Under the pieces are notes generated by a model. The model did not search any database, was not told where the DNA came from, and saw nothing but the letters and a program-made list of their open reading frames with translations. Both the position numbers and the translations under genes were made by a program. From an uncultured Bacteroidales bacterium (lineage in GTDB: Bacteria; Bacteroidota; Bacteroidia; Bacteroidales; Paludibacteraceae): a stretch of DNA of 41,693 nucleotides. Each line of letters starts with the position of its first letter. The first letter of the stretch is position 1. Of this stretch, positions 32,479 to 39,209 are shown piece after piece. The stretch covers positions 1-41,693 of the forward strand of contig CADBZO010000013.1 of NCBI GenBank assembly GCA_902799185.1. The letters are read 5' to 3'.

Positions 32479-33762
32479 CTATAAATTAACACCTGTCAAC
32501 TTGCTTATTTCTTCATTCGTTTTTGCGAGTTTCGCTTTTGAATCCAGCATTTGGAATCGTGTATCACGATAACTGCTGTACAAGTCAACAAACTCAACGA
32601 CTGAGATGTTGCGTATCAGAAACTGGCGTTCTGCAGCCATAAGAAGCTCGTCAAGGTCGGCTGACAGGTTCTGTTCTTGCTCCTCTACGAGTTTGAGATA
32701 ATTGATGGTAGAACGGTAAAGTGCCAATAAAGAAGCATGGAGTTCCCTTTCCTTTTGCTCTTTCGATAACGCGGCCTGTTCATATTGTGCCTTGACTGAA
32801 CGGATGTTTCCTTGATTACGGTTCCACAGCGGCAAACTTACCGTAGCGCCAATGGCAAAGAAATTATGGCCGATGTTGCCATTCTTGTCCCATTCGCCAA
32901 AAATAGTAATATGTGGCAACGCGTCAGCCTTTTCCGCGTTTATTGCATTGAAAGCACTCTCTTGCTCATACATCTTTTGCAAAATCTCGGGGTGGTTTCT
33001 TACAATCGGCTGAAACAGTTCCGGGTTCGATTGCGTTGCCAGTGGCTGAAGTTTTGCGAGATTGTTGATAGCCTGCGAAACGATGTCGTCTTCGTTTAGC
33101 AGAGCCTCTATCGCATTCTCATCTTCCAACCAAAGCAAAATGCGCAATTGCTTCTGAAATTCGTCCTCTTCAACGAGCATTTCAGACCATTCCGCACGTA
33201 ATTGACTCAGCAAGGCCGCAATACGGAAGGAATGCATCAGGGGGATGTTCCCCTTTTCAGTCTGTTCCCGACAGGCTTCCAATATCTTCTCTACCGAAGA
33301 GATTTCCTTGTCGTAAACCTTCAATTTCTGCTGTACATAGTAAAGATTAACGAATGCAGTCCTTGCGTCATATCTCACATCATTCCGCATGGAATCGTAT
33401 GCCGACTTCGTGGCGTTGAGAGTAGCCTTCGCCTGCCTCACTTTGTATTTGTGCTGACCGCCAATGGCTATCGGTTGTGAGATTTGTACATCGGTCTCGC
33501 CGTCATATCCAAAGTCGAACCACTTCCGATTCACAGGATTCAGCACATTGTGCAGCACCTGTATCTCCGGGTTTTCATACTTTTTCGCCTGTGCCAGTTG
33601 TCCTTCGGCAGCCTCTATGTCCAAGCGCGAATGCTGCAGTTGATAGTTGCTGCTACACAACATGCTGTCCACCTCGGCGATAGTCATGGGGCGGTTCTGT
33701 GCAAAAGCATGAACCGCCAGCACCGTCATAAGTGCCCATAAGAAATGTCTATTCATTTTCAT
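32479..33762 (-). CDS. TolC-family outer-membrane efflux protein
   Basis: About 427 residues from the ATG at 33762 (MKMNRHFLWALMTVLAVHAFAQ, signal peptide cleaved after AFAQ). A longer frame reaches 33909, but it crosses the promoter and has no signal peptide. The next Met (33756) is the other possible start. The protein shows the two long helical halves of outer-membrane efflux proteins, with 'SQPIAIGGQHKYKVRQAK' in the first and 'VSLPLWNRNQGNIRSVKAQY' in the second, the usual strand-to-helix transitions. It forms the outer-membrane channel of the tripartite pump. The -7 box lies only 6 bp upstream of the ATG at 33762, so the transcript has almost no leader. Confidence 0.9.
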   Translation of the reverse strand: MKMNRHFLWALMTVLAVHAFAQNRPMTIAEVDSMLCSSNYQLQHSRLDIEAAEGQLAQAKKYENPEIQVLHNVLNPVNRKWFDFGYDGETDVQISQPIAIGGQHKYKVRQAKATLNATKSAYDSMRNDVRYDARTAFVNLYYVQQKLKVYDKEISSVEKILEACREQTEKGNIPLMHSFRIAALLSQLRAEWSEMLVEEDEFQKQLRILLWLEDENAIEALLNEDDIVSQAINNLAKLQPLATQSNPELFQPIVRNHPEILQKMYEQESAFNAINAEKADALPHITIFGEWDKNGNIGHNFFAIGATVSLPLWNRNQGNIRSVKAQYEQAALSKEQKERELHASLLALYRSTINYLKLVEEQEQNLSADLDELLMAAERQFLIRNISVVEFVDLYSSYRDTRFQMLDSKAKLAKTNEEISKLTGVNL

Positions 33763-33767
33763 GGGCA

Positions 33768-33799
33768 CAAAATTACTGCTTTTTTCCGAATTGAGCAAA
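33768..33799 (-). promoter_or_regulatory. Promoter of the efflux operon
   Basis: On the minus strand TTTG (33799-33796), 20 bases, then TAATTTTG (33775-33768): a textbook Bacteroidetes -33/-7 pair. Transcription would begin at or within a few bases of the ATG at 33762. The same layout, with the same 20-base spacer and a T-run overlapping the -33, stands in front of the TPR/AraC regulator gene (40925-40956). Confidence 0.75.
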
Positions 33800-33807
33800 A
33801 AAACGAC

Positions 33808-33838
33808 CCGCTCATTTGGGATGAGCCCAAATGAGCGG
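33808..33838. promoter_or_regulatory. Palindromic operator-like site (may also terminate the ompA-like gene)
   Basis: A perfect 13-bp inverted repeat, CCGCTCATTTGGG (33808-33820) and CCCAAATGAGCGG (33826-33838), with a 5-base loop, centred just upstream of the -33 box of the efflux operon. The core ATTTGGG...CCCAAAT (33814-33832) recurs at 40972-40991 at the same distance from the regulator's -33 box. On the minus strand the hairpin is followed by GTCG and seven T, so it could also terminate transcription of the gene ending at 33872. Confidence 0.65.
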
Positions 33839-33871
33839 TTGATAAAGGGTAAAAAGAGATGTCGGTTGCTC

Positions 33872-34423
33872 TTATTCGAAGCGGATGTTAGCGCGGCGGT
33901 TGAGGGCACGGCCTTCGGCGGTAGCGTTATCGGCTACGGACTCCAGTTGACCCTTGCTCTCGCAGCGGATCTGTACGCCGGGCACACCCTTGGCAACCAT
34001 GTAGTTTTTGAGTGCCTCGGCGCGTTTCATTCCGAAGTAACGGAGGTTCTGGTCGGCGTTACCGGTGTTGTCGGTATGGCCGGTGATGACAATCTTCATG
34101 GACGGGTCGTTCGCCATCACCTCGGCTATCTCATCCACGATCGCCTGCTCGCCATCGCTGAACTTGAGGGCATCGCCGCCGGTATCGAAGTGTACGGTGA
34201 CGGTCTCACCTTTGGCTTTGAGAGCAGCGATATGTGCTGCGCGTTCAGCCGCCAGACGGGCTTTCTCAGCCTCAGCGGCAGCGATGGAATCCTGACGTGC
34301 TTTCTCTGCAGCGGCGATAGAGTCCATGCGTGCCTTTTGTGCTGCGGCTTCTGCATCCAGTTCTGCGCGCTGTGCATCCAATGCAGCCTGCTCGGCAGCA
34401 GCGGAAAGGTCAGCAAAATCCAT
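33872..34423 (-). CDS. OmpA-family C-terminal domain protein without signal peptide
   Basis: 183 residues. Residues 1-70 form an Ala/Glu/Lys-rich heptad coiled coil with near-repeats (KARMDSIAAAEKARQDSIAA). Residues 73-183 are an OmpA-like peptidoglycan-binding domain: 'VHFDTGGDALKFSDGEQAIVDEIAEV', 'IVITGHTDNTGNADQNLRYFGMKRAEALKNYM', and 'NRRANIRFE', with the conserved Asp and Arg. Such proteins need export, yet no signal peptide is present in this frame. A different frame starting at 34443 reads MKKTKKLWILLTFPLLP, signal-like, and the two frames meet near a run of seven A (34426-34432 on the plus strand as T). Either a frameshift has removed the signal or the gene is a remnant. The hairpin at 33808-33838 follows. 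Confidence 0.75.
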   Translation of the reverse strand: MDFADLSAAAEQAALDAQRAELDAEAAAQKARMDSIAAAEKARQDSIAAAEAEKARLAAERAAHIAALKAKGETVTVHFDTGGDALKFSDGEQAIVDEIAEVMANDPSMKIVITGHTDNTGNADQNLRYFGMKRAEALKNYMVAKGVPGVQIRCESKGQLESVADNATAEGRALNRRANIRFE

Positions 34424-34480
34424 AGTTTTTTTGTCTTTTTCATATTTTGTTGCTATTTAACAAACACTTTTGTTGTCAAT

Positions 34481-34917
34481 TTATGGTTCTTCCGGCTCAA
34501 TCAGTTCAAAATGTTGAAAGTCCTTGCAGGAAGTCCAGTCGCCTCCCCACTCGAAGCCTGCTTCGGTGAAGAGTATGAAGCAGAGATCGTCATGGTCAAT
34601 CTTGTAGGGGAAATCCCATGTGCGGTCGCAATAGTCAGCCGCCGTGGCGGGCTAGATGAAGCGTGTTCCATCTTCACGGTCTTTGTAATAGGGGTTGTAG
34701 AGCGTGTTGATATCTATAGCCAGTCCGCGTGCATGCTTCGATAGTTTTAGATCATTTCGCCCACGTGCATCTTGTTGTCATAGTCCCAGTGCAGAACACG
34801 CACATGGCGCAGGTCATCGCGCCCGATATAAGGGTTCTCAATATAGGTCTTTCCTTGCATCCGCTGCCATACTCTGTCCGGTATCGGGTCGGCGGAGTTT
34901 GTCTGGTGTTCAACCGG
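34481..34917 (-). pseudogene. Broken M15-family peptidase (D-Ala-D-Ala carboxypeptidase-like)
   Basis: No intact frame exists, but the minus-strand translation gives ordered pieces of an M15 peptidase. Just after the stop of the FISUMP-like gene comes 'IPDRVWQRMQGKTYIEN', then 'LRHVRVLHWDYDNKMHVGEMI' ending in TAA. In another frame follow 'KLSKHARGLAIDINTLYNPYY' (with the zinc-ligand His and Asp), a TAG where the family usually has Gln (before PATAADYCDR), and the typical end 'GFEWGGDWTSCKDFQHFE'. The sequence between GEMI and KLSKH that family members carry (some 50 residues) is missing, and no signal peptide is left. The gene is therefore dead by an internal deletion, a frameshift and a nonsense mutation. 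Intact relatives cut or trim peptidoglycan peptides. Confidence 0.82.
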
Positions 34918-35403
34918 TTATTGGACAAGGCGTACGGAAAGGCGGTTGCAAAAAGCGCAGTCGTGCCCGACAAAGATGTCATCGTCCGTGAAACTGAAGC
35001 CCCAGGATGTGTCTTCGCCATCGAGCGTAGAAGCCCAGTAGTTGCCTTCGGTGTCCACGTTTTGTACTAATCCTTCGCAATCGCAGTAGCCTTCTGCCGG
35101 CAAGTCGATGGTCTTTTTGTTCGGGCCTGTTGCACGGTAGCCTTTGCCTGTCCAAGTCCAGGTACATTGGTCTAATAGCTCCTGCCACTGCTCTTTGGTA
35201 GGAACGTTTTGTCCGAACTGCGCCATCGTCTCCTCGTAGTTGTAGAACCCGTTCGGGTCCTTCGGGTTCGATTCGTTGAGGCTCTTCCATTTGGTGCCGG
35301 AAGTCAAGCCCAGATCCACAAACTCGCTCTCAGCCGGCGCATTCTTTTTCTCGCAGGCTGCAAAGCATAAGACTGCCAGCAACAGATACAATCCTTTTTT
35401 CAT
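34918..35403 (-). CDS. FISUMP-like lipoprotein
   Basis: 161 residues from the ATG at 35403 (MKKGLYLLLAVLCFAAC, lipobox FAAC); a longer frame from 35451 would run through the -7 box and is less likely. The mature protein has the pattern of Fibrobacter-succinogenes-major-type (FISUMP) domains of Bacteroidetes: 'EFVDLGLTSGTKW', 'FYNYEETMAQFGQNVPTKEQWQEL', 'CTWTWTGKGYRATGPNKK', 'LPAEGY', 'YWAST', and the closing 'NRLSVRLV'. The fold is C-type-lectin-like; the natural ligand is unknown. It is probably a surface lipoprotein. Its stop codon directly abuts the remains of the M15 peptidase. A -7 box lies at 35438-35445. Confidence 0.8.
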   Translation of the reverse strand: MKKGLYLLLAVLCFAACEKKNAPAESEFVDLGLTSGTKWKSLNESNPKDPNGFYNYEETMAQFGQNVPTKEQWQELLDQCTWTWTGKGYRATGPNKKTIDLPAEGYCDCEGLVQNVDTEGNYWASTLDGEDTSWGFSFTDDDIFVGHDCAFCNRLSVRLVQ

Positions 35404-35437
35404 ATGCTTTGATATTTTAATTTTAGTTATTTGCGTG

Positions 35438-35445
35438 CAAAGGTA
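35438..35445 (-). promoter_or_regulatory. -7 promoter element for the FISUMP-like gene
   Basis: The minus strand reads TACCTTTG 34 bp upstream of the ATG at 35403. No TTTG lies at the standard -33 distance. A small stem (GGGCA...TGCCC, 35476-35491) stands further upstream, between this promoter and the end of the M4 protease gene. Confidence 0.5.
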
Positions 35446-35504
35446 CTGCATTTTGAGCAGAGTATGCGGGCACGATTATGCCCAAAGTATTTTTTTAGAG
35501 AAAA

Positions 35505-37592
35505 CTACTGCAATTTTTGTCCTTGAATAGTATAAATATTCTCTCCGCGTTGGATGAGTATTTGTCCGTTACGGATATACTTATTGGCATAAGAAGCATC
35601 TGACACTCTATCCAGAGCCGTAGGCAAAAGATTATCTCCCACACCTACTGCATACCAAGCATTTACCACTGCTTGTACTTCATGAGAATTTCTGCCATAT
35701 AAATCAGTAGCAGCCATAATAGAACCATTTCTTGCAACTTCAAAAGTTGCCTCTGGCGTAAGATAATAAATGAGATTGCGGTATGCTATTTGTGCAGCTT
35801 TGTCTATGCCTATTCCTATTACGTTATATTGGTTATTCAGGTCATTTGTTCCTGTGCCACCTTCCGAAAGGAGATAGAACCAGTAGTTTTGCACACCGCT
35901 ATTGGTATGTACCCCACCATTATCATTTGATATATCAGCAGGATCAGACCAGTATTGTCCCCCATAAGTATCCGGTTGCGGTCCAGACAAAGCCCCATTT
36001 ATTCCATCATTACTATTCTTCGGATTCTTCATAGATCGCATATTAGAGAGATATATCATAACATTATTGCCAATGAGCCAATCGTTACTCCCCATTGCAT
36101 ACTGCTTAACGGAAATGCCCATAATATCAGAAAAGCTTTCATTCAACGCTCCTGATTCTCCCTGATATTCCAATCCTCCATTTCCATTATTATTCGTAAC
36201 CAGATGTGAGAATTCATGTGCCAATATGTCTATTGAGACAAAAGGTTTTGTACATACTGTCGTTGTCTCCGAAGAATTCATGCCCATACCATAAACCATA
36301 GGATATGGCGCTACCGGTATTGCGCAAGCATTTATCGGGAATGAAGATAATCCCTCTGTGTCCCTATGCGGATTTACAATATTGTAAACAATAGATCCTT
36401 GATTGTCGAAACTGTTCCTGCTAAATTTCTGTTTATAGAAATCTAATGTTTTCCCCATGCCCCAATGAGCATCCAACAATGGTTGTTTCCCATCAGACTT
36501 TATATTGATTTCTCCGAAAGCTACATTACTAAACGAGGTAGCCCTATTCTCACCTGATATAGTCGCAATCGGTATAGTTTTTATTAGATCATCTTCTCCA
36601 ACAGCATCATAGTCGTAAATTTCCACATAATACGGAGGAGCTGTTAAATTGACAGGAGTAGTTAGAACTATCTCGACAGGGAAAGTAGGATCATTATAAT
36701 ACTCAGATGTATACAAAACGGCTCCAGAAGCATTTTTTACCTTAATATATACATCTGCAGTACCTTCCCCCACCGTGTACCAATTTGCATTCTGGATAAT
36801 GCTATCAATTTTCACAGATGTAAGTTGCATGTTCCATGATGAGTTCCAATTTGTAGAGGTATTATGAATATAAGCACATCCATTTATCAGATTAACAATT
36901 TCTTCTGATAAAACAGAGTCTGCTTCTGCCTTCGTGGCGTACTGATTAACTTTTGTATAATCAATCTGATATACATTGTCCGTTGCATCCAAAGTAATAA
37001 TGCCTCGCTCGTCATCCATCAGGAAATACAATCCCTCATGCTCATAGCAAGTAATAGGTTGCGTTCCTGCATACATGGTAGTGGCGGTTCCTGCAACATC
37101 TGCATTATATACAAGCGGTACTGTTTTAATAATTTCTCCTGTTTGAGCATCAATGTAAATTTTTTTCGTATGATCGTCTGTAGTTTTTTCAAAGGCATAG
37201 CGAGTAGAAACCGTATTCCCATCTTTGACTCTGACAATTAGTGATTTTGGATGTTTAGTGGACATCATTTGTACTTTTTCAGACAATATATCCCCATTCA
37301 CTGAAATCACTTTATTATCTTTAGCATGAACTAACACAACGGCATTCAACACCTTTATACCATCAATATATTGTTGATATGATTGATGTCTTATACCCAA
37401 ATCATCCGTTTCGTCACGAAACATAACGAAATTAGTGTTTTCAGGCAAATCCAGCCATGCACTGAATTTGCTTTCTACTTCTAACAAATTAACATTTTCT
37501 TCCTCAACAATATGGGAAAAATGTCCTTGTGCACAGAGTTGCCCTGCCAGCCCGATAAGGGAACAGATAAAAAAGAGAAAAAATCGTTTCAT
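35505..37592 (-). CDS. Secreted M4 (thermolysin-like) zinc metalloprotease
   Basis: 695 residues. Signal peptide (MKRFFLFFICSLIGLAGQLCAQ), an FTP/PepSY-like propeptide (about 45-165, e.g. IDGIKVLNAVVLVHAKDNKVISVNGDI), and a middle region. The M4 catalytic core has 'DILAHEFSHLVT' (HExxH zinc motif, about 455), 'GALNESFSDIMG' (third zinc ligand Glu, about 482) and 'GGVHTNSGVQNYWFYLL' (catalytic His region, about 560). The end is the tail 'YIRNGQILIQRGENIYTIQGQKLQ', the same kind as on the subtilisin-like and cassette proteins. It is a secreted endopeptidase for nutrition or protein processing. The gene is visibly richer in A/T than its neighbours, which may mean later acquisition. It lies 55 bp after the subtilisin-like gene, probably in the same transcript. 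Confidence 0.9.
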   Translation of the reverse strand: MKRFFLFFICSLIGLAGQLCAQGHFSHIVEEENVNLLEVESKFSAWLDLPENTNFVMFRDETDDLGIRHQSYQQYIDGIKVLNAVVLVHAKDNKVISVNGDILSEKVQMMSTKHPKSLIVRVKDGNTVSTRYAFEKTTDDHTKKIYIDAQTGEIIKTVPLVYNADVAGTATTMYAGTQPITCYEHEGLYFLMDDERGIITLDATDNVYQIDYTKVNQYATKAEADSVLSEEIVNLINGCAYIHNTSTNWNSSWNMQLTSVKIDSIIQNANWYTVGEGTADVYIKVKNASGAVLYTSEYYNDPTFPVEIVLTTPVNLTAPPYYVEIYDYDAVGEDDLIKTIPIATISGENRATSFSNVAFGEINIKSDGKQPLLDAHWGMGKTLDFYKQKFSRNSFDNQGSIVYNIVNPHRDTEGLSSFPINACAIPVAPYPMVYGMGMNSSETTTVCTKPFVSIDILAHEFSHLVTNNNGNGGLEYQGESGALNESFSDIMGISVKQYAMGSNDWLIGNNVMIYLSNMRSMKNPKNSNDGINGALSGPQPDTYGGQYWSDPADISNDNGGVHTNSGVQNYWFYLLSEGGTGTNDLNNQYNVIGIGIDKAAQIAYRNLIYYLTPEATFEVARNGSIMAATDLYGRNSHEVQAVVNAWYAVGVGDNLLPTALDRVSDASYANKYIRNGQILIQRGENIYTIQGQKLQ

Positions 37593-37647
37593 TGTATATA
37601 AATTTAAATTTTTTACAAAATCACAATAATGAAATTATCCTATGACC

Positions 37648-39075
37648 CTAGTGCCCTAGTTCTTTTCCCAATAGATCATACCTCTTTCTGCCGCGGAGGA
37701 TGTAGATCTGTCCGTCTATGAGCATTTTTACTCCCTCTTCCGGTGCAATGGCAGGGGTGAGGTTGTCTGTATCCTCTCCCAAGCCCATCGTGTATGCTTG
37801 CCATGCGTCGGGAATACCGTAACCCATCTGGTTATTCGGGTCATAACTCGGGTATAAATGTGCCGATTGGATAATCAGGTCGCGTATCTGCATCGCGTTT
37901 TTGTCCGGCAGTGCGGACCATAGGCTGGCAGCCATTCCGGCTAACAGAGGCGTAGCAAAACTGGTTCCGTTGCTTCGCTCAATCGCGTTGCTGAACGGAT
38001 TGATCAGAACGGACTGCACACCTACTGCGCACACTTCCGGTTTGATACGTCCGTCCGACGAAGGACCGTAACTGGAGAAATCGGCAGCGACGCTGTCGGT
38101 TCGTACCGCTCCGACCGTCAGAATACTATCCGCGTCGCAGGGAGCGCTGATGGTACGCCATGTGGCATCGCCTTCATTGCCGGCGGCGGCGCAGACCAGC
38201 ATACCTTTGCGTGCTGCAATAGTGGCTGCGCGGCTCACGCGCGTCGTTTTGCCGTCTAAATCATTCCATTTGTTCAAATCCCATATCGGGTTGTCGAATT
38301 GTGCGTAACCGCCCGAGAAGGAGAACACATTGACGCCTAATGAATCGGCTTTCTCCAGTGCCGCCACCAAATTGTCCATTTCTTTGGGGCTCTCGGTGGC
38401 GTATTCTTCGGAGCGCATCAAGTAATAATCGGCTTTTGTCGCTGCGCCGTAATAGCCGTCTTGTATGCCGCTGATGGCACTCAGGCACTCGCTGCCGTGA
38501 TCTCCGGTATTACCATAGAAATCATCGATATCGTCCGTGAAATCGAAATGCCCCAATTCCTGTGTCTGCCGGAAACATTCCATCGTGTTGGCATTGGTAA
38601 ACCCGCCGTCGCAAACGGTCATCAGAATCCCTTGCCCTTCGTATCCTAAATCGTGCAGCGGCGTGAGGTTATAGAGTGCTAATTGTTGATCCGTGTAGCG
38701 GACATTGATGGATGATTGGTGATGGGCGATGGCTGAATGCTGATAGCTCCTTTTGCGCTGGCTATAGAGGGAGCCGCTGTCGTCCCTTGTCATTTCGACC
38801 GAGGTGACGAAACTTAAACTCTCCACCTCGGCAACTTTGGCGACATCCATCTCTACCGTGGCGCCGTTGAACCAGCGGCTCGTGTGGTGGATCTTAATGT
38901 CTCTTGCGCGCAGACTGTCCAAATAAGCGGCACATACGGGATAATCCATCTCGTCCGTCGGAATATGCCATTTGGCGCGTTGCTCTACGGCGCGTGGCGA
39001 TAAAGCCGGTGCACTCTTCTCCGGCTTGTCCAAGAAGGACACAAAATAGATATATAAAATTACTAACAAATACAT
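37648..39075 (-). CDS. Secreted subtilisin-like (S8) serine protease
   Basis: 475 residues from the ATG at 39075. The beginning, 'YIYFVSFLDKPEKSAPALSPRAVEQRAKWHIPTD', corresponds to the start of the mature prodomain in related Bacteroidetes proteases, so the usual signal peptide is missing from this frame; the short hydrophobic start may substitute. The catalytic triad is complete: Asp in 'MTVCDGGF' (about 154), His in 'GDHGSECLSA' (about 193), Ser in 'NGTSFATPLLAGM' (about 372). The C-terminal tail is 'MLIDGQIYILRGRKRYDLLGKEL'. A 7-base tract (38713-38747, 'SYQHSAIAHHQSS') lies between prodomain and catalytic domain, and another (39078-39105) directly abuts the start codon. A signal-like frame lies upstream (39110-39169) in a different phase. 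The gene follows the TPR/AraC regulator. Confidence 0.87.
   Translation of the reverse strand: MYLLVILYIYFVSFLDKPEKSAPALSPRAVEQRAKWHIPTDEMDYPVCAAYLDSLRARDIKIHHTSRWFNGATVEMDVAKVAEVESLSFVTSVEMTRDDSGSLYSQRKRSYQHSAIAHHQSSINVRYTDQQLALYNLTPLHDLGYEGQGILMTVCDGGFTNANTMECFRQTQELGHFDFTDDIDDFYGNTGDHGSECLSAISGIQDGYYGAATKADYYLMRSEEYATESPKEMDNLVAALEKADSLGVNVFSFSGGYAQFDNPIWDLNKWNDLDGKTTRVSRAATIAARKGMLVCAAAGNEGDATWRTISAPCDADSILTVGAVRTDSVAADFSSYGPSSDGRIKPEVCAVGVQSVLINPFSNAIERSNGTSFATPLLAGMAASLWSALPDKNAMQIRDLIIQSAHLYPSYDPNNQMGYGIPDAWQAYTMGLGEDTDNLTPAIAPEEGVKMLIDGQIYILRGRKRYDLLGKELGH
38713..38747. repeat. 7-base tandem tract TGATTGG / TGATAGC
   Basis: TGATTGG, TGATGGG, CGATGGC, TGAATGC, TGATAGC. It is in frame and encodes 'YQHSAIAHHQSS', a linker in the subtilisin-like protease. 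Confidence 0.75.
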
Positions 39076-39077
39076 GA

Positions 39078-39105
39078 TGATTTACGATTTGACGATTTAC
39101 GATTT
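39078..39105. repeat. 7-base tandem tract GATTTAC at the protease start
   Basis: GATTTAC, GATTTGAC, GATTTAC, GATTTTTT immediately upstream of the ATG at 39075. It separates the start from a signal-peptide-like frame, and a gain or loss of one unit would change the phase between them. Confidence 0.75.
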
Positions 39106-39109
39106 TTTC

Positions 39110-39183
39110 GATGCATAAGTTGCGGCGCATAGAAGCGCAGCAACAAAAAGTGAGAAAATCTTTTTCAATTTTTTTTGTACATT
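39110..39183 (-). other. Detached signal-peptide-like frame upstream of the subtilisin gene
   Basis: In the phase starting at 39169 the minus strand reads LKKIFSLFVAALLCAA, a good signal peptide, and stays open through the repeat tract into a non-protease frame. An ATG at 39183 (ATG TAC) precedes a run of eight A (39170-39177) and then meets TGA; a ninth A would join it to the signal. The protease frame is one base out of phase with the signal. Confidence 0.5.
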
Positions 39184-39209
39184 AAATTAATTAAGTTAAA
39201 CAATTGTAT

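Noticed and set aside
33763-33909. N-terminal extension of the TolC-like protein to 33909
   Set aside because: It would cross the -33/-7 promoter and palindrome and puts 49 charged residues before a perfect signal peptide.
33761-34744. Plus-strand frame of 327 codons
   Set aside because: It runs antisense across the efflux promoter, the OmpA-like gene and the M15 remnant. The recognisable OmpA and M15 motifs are on the minus strand.
35476-35491. Hairpin GGGCA...TGCCC as a terminator of the M4 protease gene
   Set aside because: Only five base pairs and no U-run on the minus-strand side; too weak to call.
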